Shown here one piece after another: positions 33,159 through 46,195 of a stretch of DNA of 64,000 bases. The notes under the pieces were generated by a model. That model was not told the origin of the DNA. It was given only the letters and a program-made list of their open reading frames with translations, and searched no databases. A program made the translations under genes and the position numbers. Numbering within the stretch: position 1 is the stretch's first letter; the number at the start of each line of letters is the position of its first letter. The stretch comes from Micromonospora sp. C28SCA-DRY-2 (GTDB lineage: Bacteria > Actinomycetota > Actinomycetes > Mycobacteriales > Micromonosporaceae), in contig NZ_JAUMKD010000001.1 in assembly GCF_030519475.1 (NCBI RefSeq), forward strand, positions 744,001 to 808,000. The letters run 5' to 3'.

Positions 33159-34757
33159 CTACTCGTCGCGCAGGTCGGCGGCGCTGGCCGCGGCCGCGCC
33201 GATCGACTCCGCGGCCGAGGTGAGCAGGTCGGCGCCGAGCGCCTGGTCGACGGTGAGCGTCATCAGCGTCTCGCCGCCGGCCTCCCGGCGGGCCACCTGC
33301 ATGGCCGCGATGTTGATGCCGGCCTCGCCGAGCAGGGTGCCGACGGTGCCGACCACACCCGGCCGGTCGACGTAGCGCAGGAAGAGCAGGATGCCCTCGG
33401 CGCCGATCTCCACGTCGAAGCCGTCGACCTCGGTGAGCTTGATGATGTCCCGGGCGCCGGCGGTGGTGACCGTGCCGGAGACGCTGACCGTACGGCCGTC
33501 CGGCAGCGCGCCGCGGACGGTGACCAGGTTCGGGTGGTCGGCGGTCTCGGCCTGGGTGACCAGGGTGACCTCGACCCCGCGCTCGGCGGCCAGGTGCGGC
33601 GCGTTGACGTAGGTGACCTGCTCCTCGACCACCGAGCTGAACAGCCCCTTGGTGGCGGCGAGCTTGAGCACCGAGACGTCGTGGTTGACGATCTCGCCGC
33701 GGACCTCGACGGTGACGCTGGCGGCGACCCCGCCGGCGACCGCGGTGAAGGCCCGGCCGAGCTTCTCGGCCAGCGGCAGCAGCGGCCGGACGTCCTCGGC
33801 GACCACGCCGCCGGCCTGCACGTTCACCGCGTCCGGCACGAACTCGCCCTGCAACGCCAGCTTGACGCTCTTGGCCACGGCCAGGCCGGCCTTGTCCTGC
33901 GCCTCGTGGGTGGAGGCGCCCAGGTGCGGGGTGGCCACCACGTTGTCGAAGGCGAACAGCGGCGAGGAGGTGCACGGCTCCTTGGCGTAGACGTCGACGC
34001 CCGCGCCCGCGACCCGGCCCTCGGCGATCGCGTCGGCCAGCGCCTGCTCGTCGATCAGGCCACCGCGGGCGGCGTTGACGATCCGTACGCCCGGCTTGAC
34101 CAGGGCCAGTTCCTTCTCACCGATCAGCCCGACGGTCTCCGGGGTCTTCGGCAGGTGGATCGAGATGAAGTCGCTCTCCCGCAGCAGCTCCTCCAGGCCC
34201 ACCAGGCGGACGCCGAGCTGCGCCGCGCGGGCCGGCTGGATGTACGGGTCGTACGCGATCAGCCGGGTGCCGAAGGCGGCGATCCGCTGGGCGAAGAGCA
34301 CGCCGATGCGGCCGAGGCCGACCACGCCGACGGTCTTGCCCTGGATCTCCACGCCGGTGTACTTGGACCGCTTCCACTCCCCCGCCTTCAGCGCGGCGCT
34401 GGCGCTGGCGGTGTTCCGGGCCACCGCGAGCAGCAGCGCGACGGCCTGCTCGGCGGCGGAGACGATGTTGGAGGTGGGCGCGTTGACGACCATGACACCG
34501 CGGGCCGTGGCGGCCGGCACCTCGACGTTGTCCAGCCCGACACCGGCCCGCGCGACGACCTTCAGCCGCGGCGCGGCGGCGATCGCCTCGGCGTCGATCT
34601 GGGTCGCGCTGCGCACGATGACGGCGTCGGCCTCGGAGAGCGCCGAGAGCAGGGCCGGGCGGTCGGTGCCGTCGACGTGGCGGACGTCGAAGTCGTGGGC
34701 GAGCACCTCGATGGCGGCGGGAGCGAGTTCTTCGGCGATCAGTACGACAGGAGTCAT
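33159..34757 (-). CDS. serA: D-3-phosphoglycerate dehydrogenase
   Basis: A 532-residue enzyme for the first step of serine synthesis. The NAD motif is VGVVGLGRIG (about residues 145-154), the catalytic His is in ATPHLGASTHEAQ, and the long form carries an intervening domain (about 315-450) plus a C-terminal ACT domain (LLFLRYVDRPGVVGTVGTLL) that binds serine for feedback control, as in mycobacteria. GAGGAC precedes the ATG. It lies between leuB and ilvC but is separated from ilvC by 445 bp. Confidence 0.95.
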   Translation of the reverse strand: MTPVVLIAEELAPAAIEVLAHDFDVRHVDGTDRPALLSALSEADAVIVRSATQIDAEAIAAAPRLKVVARAGVGLDNVEVPAATARGVMVVNAPTSNIVSAAEQAVALLLAVARNTASASAALKAGEWKRSKYTGVEIQGKTVGVVGLGRIGVLFAQRIAAFGTRLIAYDPYIQPARAAQLGVRLVGLEELLRESDFISIHLPKTPETVGLIGEKELALVKPGVRIVNAARGGLIDEQALADAIAEGRVAGAGVDVYAKEPCTSSPLFAFDNVVATPHLGASTHEAQDKAGLAVAKSVKLALQGEFVPDAVNVQAGGVVAEDVRPLLPLAEKLGRAFTAVAGGVAASVTVEVRGEIVNHDVSVLKLAATKGLFSSVVEEQVTYVNAPHLAAERGVEVTLVTQAETADHPNLVTVRGALPDGRTVSVSGTVTTAGARDIIKLTEVDGFDVEIGAEGILLFLRYVDRPGVVGTVGTLLGEAGINIAAMQVARREAGGETLMTLTVDQALGADLLTSAAESIGAAAASAADLRDE

Positions 34758-35202
34758 TGGTCCTCGTAGATGTCGTCAGAGCGGGCGGCCGGGCCGCCGG
34801 GCGCCGCACTGCGCCCCGCGCTGATCCGTGCCTTTTGCCGTCAGGTGCCGGCTACGCACCTACCCGCGATCGTAGGGGGCGGGCCGGCCGGCATGTCGCG
34901 GACCGTGGGGTGAGTGCCCTCACAACCAGTGGTAACCGGCCGGTGAACGGCAGTCGGCCCGTTCCCGGCGCGACGCGGTCCGGTCCGGTGCGACCGGGCC
35001 GCGCTGAGGTGTTGGTCACCCGGTCCCAGCAGGTAGGCCGGCGGCCGGGCAGTTCCGGCGTGGCGTTGCGGTCCCGCCCCGCCGTGCGTGCGAGCGGGCA
35101 CGACGCCCGACGGCCCCGGCCCGGCGCCGGGGAGAGCGCCGGGTCGGGGCCGCCGGTGCGGCGCCGGTCGTACGCCGACGACCGGGCACCGCGGGAAAGG
35201 CG
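34758..35202. other. 445-bp intergenic region: serA upstream and ilvC terminator
   Basis: No gene is supported here. The serA side holds a small dyad AGGTGC/GCACCT (34843-34861), possibly regulatory. The ilvC side holds a strong hairpin at 35112-35151 (listed separately). The middle is GC-rich with no clear feature. Confidence 0.5.
35112..35151 (-). terminator. Terminator of the ilvBNC operon
   Basis: GGCCCCGGCCCGGCGC and GCGCCGGGTCGGGGCC form a 16-bp stem (one G-U) with an 8-base loop, about 50 bp after the ilvC stop. Confidence 0.7.
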
Positions 35203-38695
<3,493 letters not shown>

Positions 38696-38784
38696 GGCGG
38701 TTCAGGCCTTCGGCTGGAGTGGGTGAGGCTCTACAGGCAAGTGAAACGCGGGCGGGGCCCGCTCCGACGGGTTTCGATGGCAAC

Positions 38785-38844
38785 AAAAAAGCCCTCGTGC
38801 AGGATGCACGGGGCCAGCGCACTCTCAGCGGGGGAGAGTGCGCT
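38785..38844 (-). promoter_or_regulatory. Transcription attenuator of ilvBNC
   Basis: On the minus strand AGCGCACTCTC pairs perfectly with GAGAGTGCGCT (38816-38844) as the first stem. Next, GCCCCGTGCA pairs with TGCACGAGGGC (one bulged A) followed by six T (38785-38814), an intrinsic terminator about 90 bp before ilvB. The leader stop codon (38844-38846) touches the first stem, the same layout as at cimA. Confidence 0.78.
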
Positions 38845-38873
38845 CAGGTAAGTACTCGCAGCGACCGGGACAT
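38844..38873 (-). CDS. ilvB leader peptide MSRSLRVLT
   Basis: Nine codons: Met-Ser-Arg-Ser-Leu-Arg-Val-Leu-Thr-stop. The regulatory codons CGA GTA CTT are rare in this genome, as expected for attenuation codons. The ATG is seven bases after a CAGGCT -10, so the transcript is probably leaderless. Translation of Val/Leu codons would decide between the first stem and the terminator. Confidence 0.75.
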   Translation of the reverse strand: MSRSLRVLT

Positions 38874-38877
38874 GGGG

Positions 38878-41295
38878 TCAAGCCTGACGCATCTCACGCG
38901 ATGAGTCAACTGATCCCACATGTTGGTTAACGGATCTCGGCGCGTCGCCGTCCGACGCGCCCAGCGCACCCGGTGCGACCTGCCCGGACGCCGCTTCGGC
39001 GGGGCGTGGGGCGGGCGGCCGGATCGGCCCGACCACCGGCGGGGTGGGAAACGGCGCGGGTGCTCGCGCCGGGCGGGCGCCCGGCGAGGTGGCCGCCTCC
39101 AGCATCGCCTCCAGGTGCTCGGCCGGCACGCCCCAGCCGCAGAGCGCGCCCTGGCCGAACCGGCAGCCGGCGGCGACCACCGCAGCCAGCTCGGTCGGCG
39201 TGGTCACCCCCTCGGCGATCACCTCCAGGCCGAGCTGGTGGCCGAGCCGCATCACGATGTCGACCATCGGCGCGAAGGCCGGACCCTCGCGCCCCACCGG
39301 CCGGACCGGCTCGTGCTCGGCGACCAGGCTGTGGTCGATCTTGAGGATGTCGATCGGCAGGCGGCGCAGCTGCCCGAGCGACGAGTAGCCGGCCCCGAAG
39401 TCGTCCAGCGCGATCCGCACCCCGGTGCGCCGCAGCGCGGTCAGCCGCCGGATCAGCTCGTCGAGGTCGGTGGCCACGGCGTGCTCGGTGACCTCCAGCA
39501 CCAGCCGCTGCGGCGGGACGTGGTGGGCCCGCAGCGCCTCGGCCACCTGCACCACGTACTCGGGGGCGTGCAGCTCGCGCGGGGAGACGTTCACCGACAC
39601 CCAGACGTCGTGCCCGTCGGCGAGCCAGCGGGAGAGCTGGTGACAGGCCTGGTGCAGCACCCAGGCGCCGAGCTTGGCGATCATCCCGCACTCCTCGGCC
39701 AGCGGGATGAACTCGTCCGGCCGGACGTTGCCCAGCCTCGGGTTGTGCCAGCGCAGCAGCGCCTCCGCGCCGACCGGGCGGACCGAGGGCAGCGAGGCGA
39801 CCGGCTGGAACACCAGCCGCAGCTCGTCGCGCTCGATCGCGCCGCGCAACTCGTGCTCCAGTGTGGTGCGCCGGCGCAGCAACTGGTCGTACGCCGCGTC
39901 GTAGCGCTCGATCCGGTTCTTGCCGCGCTGCTTGGCGTAGCGCAGCGCCAGGTCGGCGTGGCGCTGGAGCAGCTCCACGTCGGGCTTGCCGGCCCAGCCG
40001 GCCAGCCCGATGCTCACCGAGAGGAAGACCGGCCCCGCGGGCTGCTCGTAGGCGCCGCCGAGCACGCCGAGCAGCCGCTCGGCGACCCGGTCCGCGTCGG
40101 CCGGGTGGCCGTGCAGCAGCACCGCGAACTCGTCCCCGCCGAGCCGGGCGGCCACGTCGCCGGGACGCAGGTTGCCGCGCAGCCGCCGGCCCACCTCGGC
40201 CAGCACCGCGTCGCCCACGTCGTGCCCGCGCATGTCGTTGACGTTCTTGAAGCCGTCCAGGTCGAGGCCGAGCAGCACGCACGGGGTGCCGGCGGCGGCG
40301 CGGCGGTGCAGCGCGCGCAGCAGCCCGCGCCGGTTGGCCAGCCCGGTCAGCGCGTCGGTGTGCGCCAGCTCGCGGAAGTGCGCCTCCCGCTCGGCCAGCC
40401 GGCCGGCGTAGCCGCGCACGTCGTGCACCGTGAGGTACTGCCGGGCCACCAGGGCGAAGCCCTCCACGCTGCCGGCCGCGACGGCCAGCGCGCCGAACCG
40501 GCCGTCCTGGAGCAGGTGGTAGACGGCGGAGGCGGCCATCGCGACGACCGGGAGCAGCGCGTACTCGCCGTCGCGGCCGATCACGTCGGGGTCGGCCCGG
40601 TCCGGCGGGTGGACCCGGCGCAGTGCCAGCGCGGCGGTGAGGGCACCGGCGGCGAGCAGCGCCGCCGAGGTCACCGCCACCCCCGGCCCGGCCTGGCAGA
40701 GACCGGTCGCCAGGCCCATCCCGCCGCCGGCCAGCGCGATGGCGCCGGCACCGGCGGCGACGAGGTGGGCGCGGGACGCGGGTGCCCGGAAGACCACGAT
40801 GAGCGCCACCCCGGCGGTCAGCGCCGCGCTCACCGTGGCGATCAGGATCGCCGGGCAGGCCATCGGGGTGGCCTCGCCGAGCAGTCGGGTCGGCTCGGCG
40901 ACGAGCACCCAGCCGACGAACCAGAGCGCCCCCGCCATGATCAGCCCGTCGAGGACCAGCCGGGCGGTGGCCGCGACGGTCGGCGCCACGCCGGGCAACC
41001 GGAGCAGCCCGGTGGAGAAGAGCAGCCCGCTGGCCGCGGTGCCGACCGAGACCACCGTGGCCCGGTCGGTGCGGGCGCCCTGCTCGTGCTCCCAGTGCAC
41101 GGCCGCGTCGAACACCTCCGCGACGCCGAGCAGCACGGTCGCCAGCGCCACCGCGCCGGCGGCGGCGAACAGCAGGCGGGCCGGGCGCTGCGCCGCCGCC
41201 CGCCGCCGGGCGGTGGCGGCCAGCAGCACCGCCGCCGAGGCGGTCACGAGCCCGCTCAGCACCGCTACCGCGACCGCGCCCGGGGGGAGATGCAC
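38878..41295 (-). CDS. Membrane GGDEF-EAL protein (c-di-GMP synthase/phosphodiesterase)
   Basis: An 805-residue protein with about eight hydrophobic N-terminal segments (residues 5 to about 290), a GGDEF domain with an intact RLGGDEFAVLLHG motif (near residue 385), and an EAL domain with EALLRWHNP, NVSPREL, DDFGAGYSSL and LKIDHSLV. Both active sites look complete, so it could make and break cyclic di-GMP, a second messenger that controls development in actinomycetes. The last about 75 residues are Pro/Ala-rich. Its 3' end contains the ilvB promoter. Start GTG at 41295, with no strong ribosome site. Confidence 0.88.
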   Translation of the reverse strand: MHLPPGAVAVAVLSGLVTASAAVLLAATARRRAAAQRPARLLFAAAGAVALATVLLGVAEVFDAAVHWEHEQGARTDRATVVSVGTAASGLLFSTGLLRLPGVAPTVAATARLVLDGLIMAGALWFVGWVLVAEPTRLLGEATPMACPAILIATVSAALTAGVALIVVFRAPASRAHLVAAGAGAIALAGGGMGLATGLCQAGPGVAVTSAALLAAGALTAALALRRVHPPDRADPDVIGRDGEYALLPVVAMAASAVYHLLQDGRFGALAVAAGSVEGFALVARQYLTVHDVRGYAGRLAEREAHFRELAHTDALTGLANRRGLLRALHRRAAAGTPCVLLGLDLDGFKNVNDMRGHDVGDAVLAEVGRRLRGNLRPGDVAARLGGDEFAVLLHGHPADADRVAERLLGVLGGAYEQPAGPVFLSVSIGLAGWAGKPDVELLQRHADLALRYAKQRGKNRIERYDAAYDQLLRRRTTLEHELRGAIERDELRLVFQPVASLPSVRPVGAEALLRWHNPRLGNVRPDEFIPLAEECGMIAKLGAWVLHQACHQLSRWLADGHDVWVSVNVSPRELHAPEYVVQVAEALRAHHVPPQRLVLEVTEHAVATDLDELIRRLTALRRTGVRIALDDFGAGYSSLGQLRRLPIDILKIDHSLVAEHEPVRPVGREGPAFAPMVDIVMRLGHQLGLEVIAEGVTTPTELAAVVAAGCRFGQGALCGWGVPAEHLEAMLEAATSPGARPARAPAPFPTPPVVGPIRPPAPRPAEAASGQVAPGALGASDGDAPRSVNQHVGSVDSSREMRQA
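38881..38909 (-). promoter_or_regulatory. Promoter of the ilvB leader
   Basis: On the minus strand TTGACT (38904-38909) and CAGGCT (38881-38886) are 17 bases apart, placing the start site at the leader ATG (38873). The whole promoter lies inside the last codons of the GGDEF-EAL gene. Confidence 0.6.
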
Positions 41296-41405
41296 GTCTC
41301 AACTCTGCCGGATGAGCGCTCCGGATGGGGGACCGGGTGCGCAACTGTTGGGACACGGCCGGCACGCCCGCCGGCCGGCGCGGCGACGGTGCCAGACTGG
41401 TAGTC

Positions 41406-43253
41406 ATGCCTGAGCTGCGGTCGAAGACCTCCACGCACGGTCGGACGATGGCCGGTGCCCGGGCCCTCTGGCGGGCCACCGGGATGACCGACGACGACTT
41501 CGGCAAGCCGATCGTCGCCATCGCCAACAGTTTCACCCAGTTCGTACCCGGTCACGTGCACCTCAAGGACCTCGGCGGCCTGGTCGCCGACGCGGTGGCC
41601 GAGGCCGGCGGGGTGGGGCGGGAGTTCAACACCATCGCTGTCGACGACGGCATCGCGATGGGGCACGGCGGCATGCTCTACTCGCTGCCCAGCCGCGAGC
41701 TGATCGCCGACGCGGTGGAGTACATGGTCAACGCGCACTGCGCGGACGCCCTGGTCTGCATCTCCAACTGCGACAAGATCACCCCGGGCATGCTGCTCGC
41801 CGCGCTGCGGCTCAACATCCCCACCGTCTTCGTCTCCGGCGGGCCGATGGAGGCCGGCAAGACGGTGGCGATCGAGGGGGTCGTGCACAGCAAGATCGAC
41901 CTGATCGACGCGATGATCGCCTCCTCCAACGAGGCGGTCACCGACGACCAGCTCGGCGCCATCGAGCGCTCCGCCTGCCCCACCTGCGGCTCCTGCTCCG
42001 GCATGTTCACCGCCAACTCGATGAACTGCCTCACCGAGGCGATCGGGCTGGCGCTGCCGGGCAACGGCTCGACGCTGGCCACCCACGCCGCGCGCCGCTC
42101 CCTCTTCGTCGAGGCCGGGCGCACCGTCGTCGAGATCGCCAAGCGGTGGTACGACGGCGACGACGCCTCGGTGCTGCCCCGCGCGATCGCCAACCGGGCC
42201 GCGTTCGAGAACGCGGTGGCGCTGGACGTGGCGATGGGCGGCTCGACCAACACCATCCTGCACCTGCTCGCCGCCGCCCGCGAGGCCGAGCTGGACTTCG
42301 GGGTGGCCGACATCGACGCCATCTCCCGGCGGGTGCCGTGCCTGGCCAAGGTCGCCCCGAACTCGCCGCAGTACCACATGGAGGACGTGCACCGGGCCGG
42401 CGGCATCCCGGCCATCCTCGGCGAGCTGGACCGGGCCGGGCTGCTGCACCGGGACGTGCACGCGGTGCACTCCCCCTCGCTGGAGCGCTGGCTGGCCGAC
42501 TGGGACGTGCGGGGCGGCTCGGCGACCCCGGAAGCGGTCGAGCTGTTCCACGCCGCGCCGGGCGGGGTGCGCACCACGGAGGCGTTCTCCACCACCAACC
42601 GCTGGTCCTCGCTGGACACCGACGCGGCCGGCGGCTGCGTGCGGGACCGCGAGCACGCGTACTCGGCCGACGGCGGGCTGGCCATCCTGCACGGCAACCT
42701 GGCGCCGGACGGCTGCGTGGTGAAGACCGCCGGCGTGCCGGAGGAGTGCCTGACCTTCCGCGGCCCGGCCAAGGTCTACGAGTCCCAGGACGCGGCGGTC
42801 GAGGGCATCCTCAACAAGCAGGTCGTCGCCGGCGACGTCGTGGTGATCCGCTACGAGGGGCCGAAGGGCGGCCCCGGCATGCAGGAGATGCTCTACCCGA
42901 CCTCGTTCCTCAAGGGCCGTGGCCTGGGCCGGGTCTGCGCGCTGCTCACCGACGGCCGGTTCTCCGGCGGCACCTCCGGGCTCTCCATCGGGCACGTCTC
43001 GCCCGAGGCGGCCTCCGGCGGGCTGATCGCGCTGGTCCGGGACGGCGACGAGATCGTCATCGACATCCCGGGCCGCTCGATCGAGCTGAACGTGCCCGAG
43101 GACGTGCTCCAGGCCCGCCGGGTCGCCGAGGAGAAGCGGGACCGCCCGTACACCCCGGTCGACCGGCAGCGGCCGGTGTCGGCGGCGCTGCGCGCGTACG
43201 CGTCGATGGCCACCTCGGCCAGCGACGGCGCCTACCGCCGCGTCCCGGAGTAA
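41406..43253 (+). CDS. ilvD: Dihydroxy-acid dehydratase
   Basis: A 615-residue Fe-S dehydratase for the third common step of Val/Ile synthesis. The cluster-binding [18 protein letters not shown] stretch (about residues 192-209) and [11 protein letters not shown] are typical. The ATG at 41406 is chosen because an upstream extension would add 27 Arg/Gly-rich residues; CAGACT lies seven bases before it. No attenuator or leader peptide is visible here, unlike at ilvB and cimA. Divergent from the GGDEF-EAL gene. Confidence 0.95.
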   Translation: MPELRSKTSTHGRTMAGARALWRATGMTDDDFGKPIVAIANSFTQFVPGHVHLKDLGGLVADAVAEAGGVGREFNTIAVDDGIAMGHGGMLYSLPSRELIADAVEYMVNAHCADALVCISNCDKITPGMLLAALRLNIPTVFVSGGPMEAGKTVAIEGVVHSKIDLIDAMIASSNEAVTDDQLGAIERSACPTCGSCSGMFTANSMNCLTEAIGLALPGNGSTLATHAARRSLFVEAGRTVVEIAKRWYDGDDASVLPRAIANRAAFENAVALDVAMGGSTNTILHLLAAAREAELDFGVADIDAISRRVPCLAKVAPNSPQYHMEDVHRAGGIPAILGELDRAGLLHRDVHAVHSPSLERWLADWDVRGGSATPEAVELFHAAPGGVRTTEAFSTTNRWSSLDTDAAGGCVRDREHAYSADGGLAILHGNLAPDGCVVKTAGVPEECLTFRGPAKVYESQDAAVEGILNKQVVAGDVVVIRYEGPKGGPGMQEMLYPTSFLKGRGLGRVCALLTDGRFSGGTSGLSIGHVSPEAASGGLIALVRDGDEIVIDIPGRSIELNVPEDVLQARRVAEEKRDRPYTPVDRQRPVSAALRAYASMATSASDGAYRRVPE

Positions 43254-43309
43254 CCCGCCCCCACGCCGCCCCCCGGCGCCGGTATGGTCCGCGTCGGGGG
43301 TGGGCGATC

Positions 43310-44020
43310 ATGAGCTACGCGGGGTTGGTCCGGCCGGTCATCGACCGGGTGTACGTGGGCGCCCGCCAGGCCGCCCGGGACCGGATCACCGCCTACTACG
43401 CCGAGCGCGGGCTGCGGCCGGGCTTCGAGGTGAGCTTCAACTTCGGGCTGCTGGCCCGGCCGATGCCGGCCCGCGCGCTGGACGACGTGCTGGTCTACGT
43501 GGGCGCGGACATGACCACCGAGCTGGCGCAGGGCGTGGCCGAGGTGGACGCCGAGGGCGCCTGGCGGCTGACCGCGCTCGGGCGCGAGCTGGCCGCTGCC
43601 GTGCAGCGGATGACCGCCGAGGCGGCCGAGGAACGCTGGGCGGCCGCGCCGGCGTACCTGCCCGGCCTGGCGGCGGTGCCCCGGCTGGCCGACCTGGTCG
43701 GCCGGCTGCTGGCGCACGGGCTGGCCACCGGCGGGCCCGGGTTCCGGGCGCTGGCCCCGGTGTACGAGCCACCGGACGCCTCCCCGGCGCTGCGGCTGAC
43801 CTCGCGGCTGGGCGCGCTGCGGCACCACCGCGGCGACGCGCACCGGGCGGCGTGGCGGGCGGCCAGGCTGACTGCGGCGGAGATCACGGCGCTGCCGGAC
43901 GGGCCGGCGCGCCGGGCGATCGAGACCGAGACGGACCGCCTCGACGAGCCGGTCTACGCGGTGCTCACCGCCGAGGAACGGCTGGAGCTGCTGGCCGGGC
44001 TGGGCGCCCTGCCCGGCTGA
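43310..44020 (+). CDS. Conserved actinobacterial protein, SCO6745-like
   Basis: A 236-residue helical protein. LRHHRGDAHRAAWRAARLTAAEI resembles the RGDGHVAAL-type block of the SCO6745 family (helix-turn-helix-like hypothetical proteins), but the match is from memory and weak. Pro/Ala/Arg-rich, no membrane segment. Function unknown. It follows ilvD by 56 bp and converges with the ROK gene. Confidence 0.6.
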   Translation: MSYAGLVRPVIDRVYVGARQAARDRITAYYAERGLRPGFEVSFNFGLLARPMPARALDDVLVYVGADMTTELAQGVAEVDAEGAWRLTALGRELAAAVQRMTAEAAEERWAAAPAYLPGLAAVPRLADLVGRLLAHGLATGGPGFRALAPVYEPPDASPALRLTSRLGALRHHRGDAHRAAWRAARLTAAEITALPDGPARRAIETETDRLDEPVYAVLTAEERLELLAGLGALPG

Positions 44021-44075
44021 CCGCCGGCGCCCGACCGGCACGAGATCCTGGTGGCCGACGGCCGCCCGCCGACCG

Positions 44076-45257
44076 TCAGCCGGGCTCGACGACGCGGTCG
44101 ACGACCAGCTGGGCCGCGCCCATGATGCCGACATCGGCCCCGGTGACGACCCGCTCGATGAGCAACGCCTGGGTGGCCAGTGGCAGGCACCGCTCGTAGA
44201 GAGTGGCCCGCATGCTGGCCAGCAGCGGCTCGCACTCGGCGAGCCGGCCGCCGATGGCGACGACCTGCGGGTTGAAGAAGTTGACCACGACAGCGAGGAT
44301 CTCGCCGATCGAGCGGCCGGCCCGGCGGGCCAGCGCGGTGGCGTGCCGGTCGCCGTCGTCGATCAGCCGCATCACGCCGGTCAGGTCCTCGACCGGTACG
44401 CCCTGCTCGCGCAACGCGGCGACCAGGGCCGCGCCGCTGGCCACCGCCTCCAGGCAGCCGGTGTTGCCGCAGCTGCACAGCGGCCCGGGGTCGGCCACCA
44501 CCCGGCAGTGGCTGATGTCGCCGGCGGAGCCCTGGGCGCCCCGGTGCAGCCGGCCGCCGGAGATGACCCCGGCGCCGATCCCGGTGCCCGCCTTGACGTA
44601 GACCGCGTGGTCGAGGTCGGCGTGCACGGCCCGGTGCTCGCCGAGCGCCATCAGGTTGGCGTCGTTGTCCACCACCACCGGCACGTCCGTTCGCCGGGCG
44701 CAGAACTCACGCACGTCGAAGCCGTTCCAGCCGGGCATCCGGGAGGGGCTCACGATCCGGCCGGTGTCGTAGTGGACCGGGCCGGGGATGCCGATGCCGA
44801 TGCCGCGCAGTCCGCTGCCGGCGGCGCCGCCCCGCTGGCCGGGCACCGCGGCGGCGGGCGCCAGGGCGGCGACCTCGTCGAGCAGCGCGCCGAGCACGGC
44901 CTCCGGCCCGTCCTCGATGCGTACCGGCCGGGTGCGGGCCTCGACGACCCGTCCGGTGAGGTCGAGGGTGCCGAGCCGGGCGTGGTGCGCGCCCAGGTCG
45001 ATCGCCCCGATCAGCGCCCCGCCGGTGGGCACCGCGAGCTGCCGGGGCCGGCGGCCGCCCCGGGACTTCCCGGCCCCGGTCTCCTGGAGCAGCCCTTCGC
45101 TGATCAGCGCCTCGACCCGCTGGGACACGGTGGACGGCGAGAGCCCGGAGAGCCGGGCGAGATCCGCACGACTGACCGCCGCTCCGCTGGCCACCAACCG
45201 GAGCAGCTCCCGTGGACCGCCGCGCAGGCCGTCACGCGGGGCGTCGTCAATCGTCAC
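44076..45257 (-). CDS. ROK-family transcriptional regulator
   Basis: A 393-residue protein: an N-terminal winged helix-turn-helix (SRADLARLSGLSPSTVSQRV, about residues 29-48) and a ROK domain with IGIGIPGPV, VVDNDANLMALGEH and the zinc motif (H then CSCGNTGCLEA). ROK repressors usually sense sugars or amino sugars. GTG start at 45257; ribosome site weak. It is divergent from the ABC transporter-asparaginase-CutC operon and is the obvious candidate regulator of it. Confidence 0.88.
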   Translation of the reverse strand: MTIDDAPRDGLRGGPRELLRLVASGAAVSRADLARLSGLSPSTVSQRVEALISEGLLQETGAGKSRGGRRPRQLAVPTGGALIGAIDLGAHHARLGTLDLTGRVVEARTRPVRIEDGPEAVLGALLDEVAALAPAAAVPGQRGGAAGSGLRGIGIGIPGPVHYDTGRIVSPSRMPGWNGFDVREFCARRTDVPVVVDNDANLMALGEHRAVHADLDHAVYVKAGTGIGAGVISGGRLHRGAQGSAGDISHCRVVADPGPLCSCGNTGCLEAVASGAALVAALREQGVPVEDLTGVMRLIDDGDRHATALARRAGRSIGEILAVVVNFFNPQVVAIGGRLAECEPLLASMRATLYERCLPLATQALLIERVVTGADVGIMGAAQLVVDRVVEPG

Positions 45258-45286
45258 GCGAGGTTCATAGCATCCGAACTTTCTTG

Positions 45287-45325
45287 GGGCAAGCTGTTGA
45301 CTTAGTTTGCCCTCTCGCATTAGAT
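45287..45325 (+). promoter_or_regulatory. Promoter with overlapping dyad of the transporter operon
   Basis: TTGACT (45297-45302) and TTAGAT (45320-45325) are exactly 17 bases apart, a near-consensus sigma-70 promoter. GGGCAA (45287-45292) and TTGCCC (45307-45312) form a dyad overlapping the -35, a likely operator for the ROK regulator. Confidence 0.6.
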
Positions 45326-45386
45326 GGCCCCGTTGATTCGAGAAATGCATAACTTTATTCGGGCATCGTAGAAAGTGAGGCGAGCT

Positions 45387-46178
45387 GTGGCATCGACGGC
45401 GGCACCCGACCTCGCCGGCCGGAGCGGACCCACCCGCCCGGACCGGCCGATGGTGGCCGTCCGCGGCCTGCAGAAGTGGTTCGGCCCGCTGCACGTGCTC
45501 AAGGACGTCGACCTGACCGTGGCCGCCGGCGAGGTGGTGGTCGTGATCGGCCCGTCCGGTTCCGGCAAGTCGACGCTCTGCCGCTGCCTCAACCGCCTGG
45601 AGGTCGCCGGCGACGGCAGCATCGAGATCGACGGCGAACCGCTGCCGGCCGAGGGGCGCAAGCTCGCCCGGCTGCGCGCCGACGTCGGCATGGTCTTCCA
45701 GTCGTTCAACCTGTTCGGCCACCGGACCGTGCTGGACAACGTCACGCTCGGCCCGGTGAAGGTCCGCCGGGTGCCCCGGGCCGAGGCGCGTGAGCAGGCG
45801 CTGGCCCTGCTCGACCGGGTCGGCATCGCCGACAAGGCCGACCACTACCCGGCGCAGCTCTCCGGCGGGCAGCAGCAGCGGGCCGCGATCGCCCGGGCGC
45901 TGGCCATGCGGCCGAAGGTGCTGCTCTTCGACGAGCCGACCTCGGCCCTGGACCCGGAGATGGTCAACGAGGTCCTGGACGTGATGGTCTCCCTCGCCGC
46001 GGAGGGGATGACCATGATCGTGGTGACCCACGAGATGGGCTTCGCCCGCCGCGCCGCGGACCGGGTCGTCTTCATGGACGACGGCCGGATCGTCGAGTCC
46101 GGCACCCCCGACGAGTTCTTCGCCGCCCCCAGCACCGAACGGGCGCGCGACTTCCTCTCCAAGATCCTCCAGCACTGA
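45387..46178 (+). CDS. Polar amino acid ABC transporter ATPase (GluA-like)
   Basis: A 263-residue ATPase with Walker [10 protein letters not shown], the Q loop, signature LSGGQQQR and Walker B VLLFDEP followed by SALDPEM. It is closest in pattern to the GluA/GlnQ family that imports glutamate, aspartate, glutamine or asparagine. I chose the GTG at 45387, with GAGG seven bases before it; a GTG at 45375 is also in frame. First gene of the operon. Confidence 0.9.
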   Translation: MASTAAPDLAGRSGPTRPDRPMVAVRGLQKWFGPLHVLKDVDLTVAAGEVVVVIGPSGSGKSTLCRCLNRLEVAGDGSIEIDGEPLPAEGRKLARLRADVGMVFQSFNLFGHRTVLDNVTLGPVKVRRVPRAEAREQALALLDRVGIADKADHYPAQLSGGQQQRAAIARALAMRPKVLLFDEPTSALDPEMVNEVLDVMVSLAAEGMTMIVVTHEMGFARRAADRVVFMDDGRIVESGTPDEFFAAPSTERARDFLSKILQH

Positions 46179-46195
46179 CCCCCGAGGAGGGTGGC

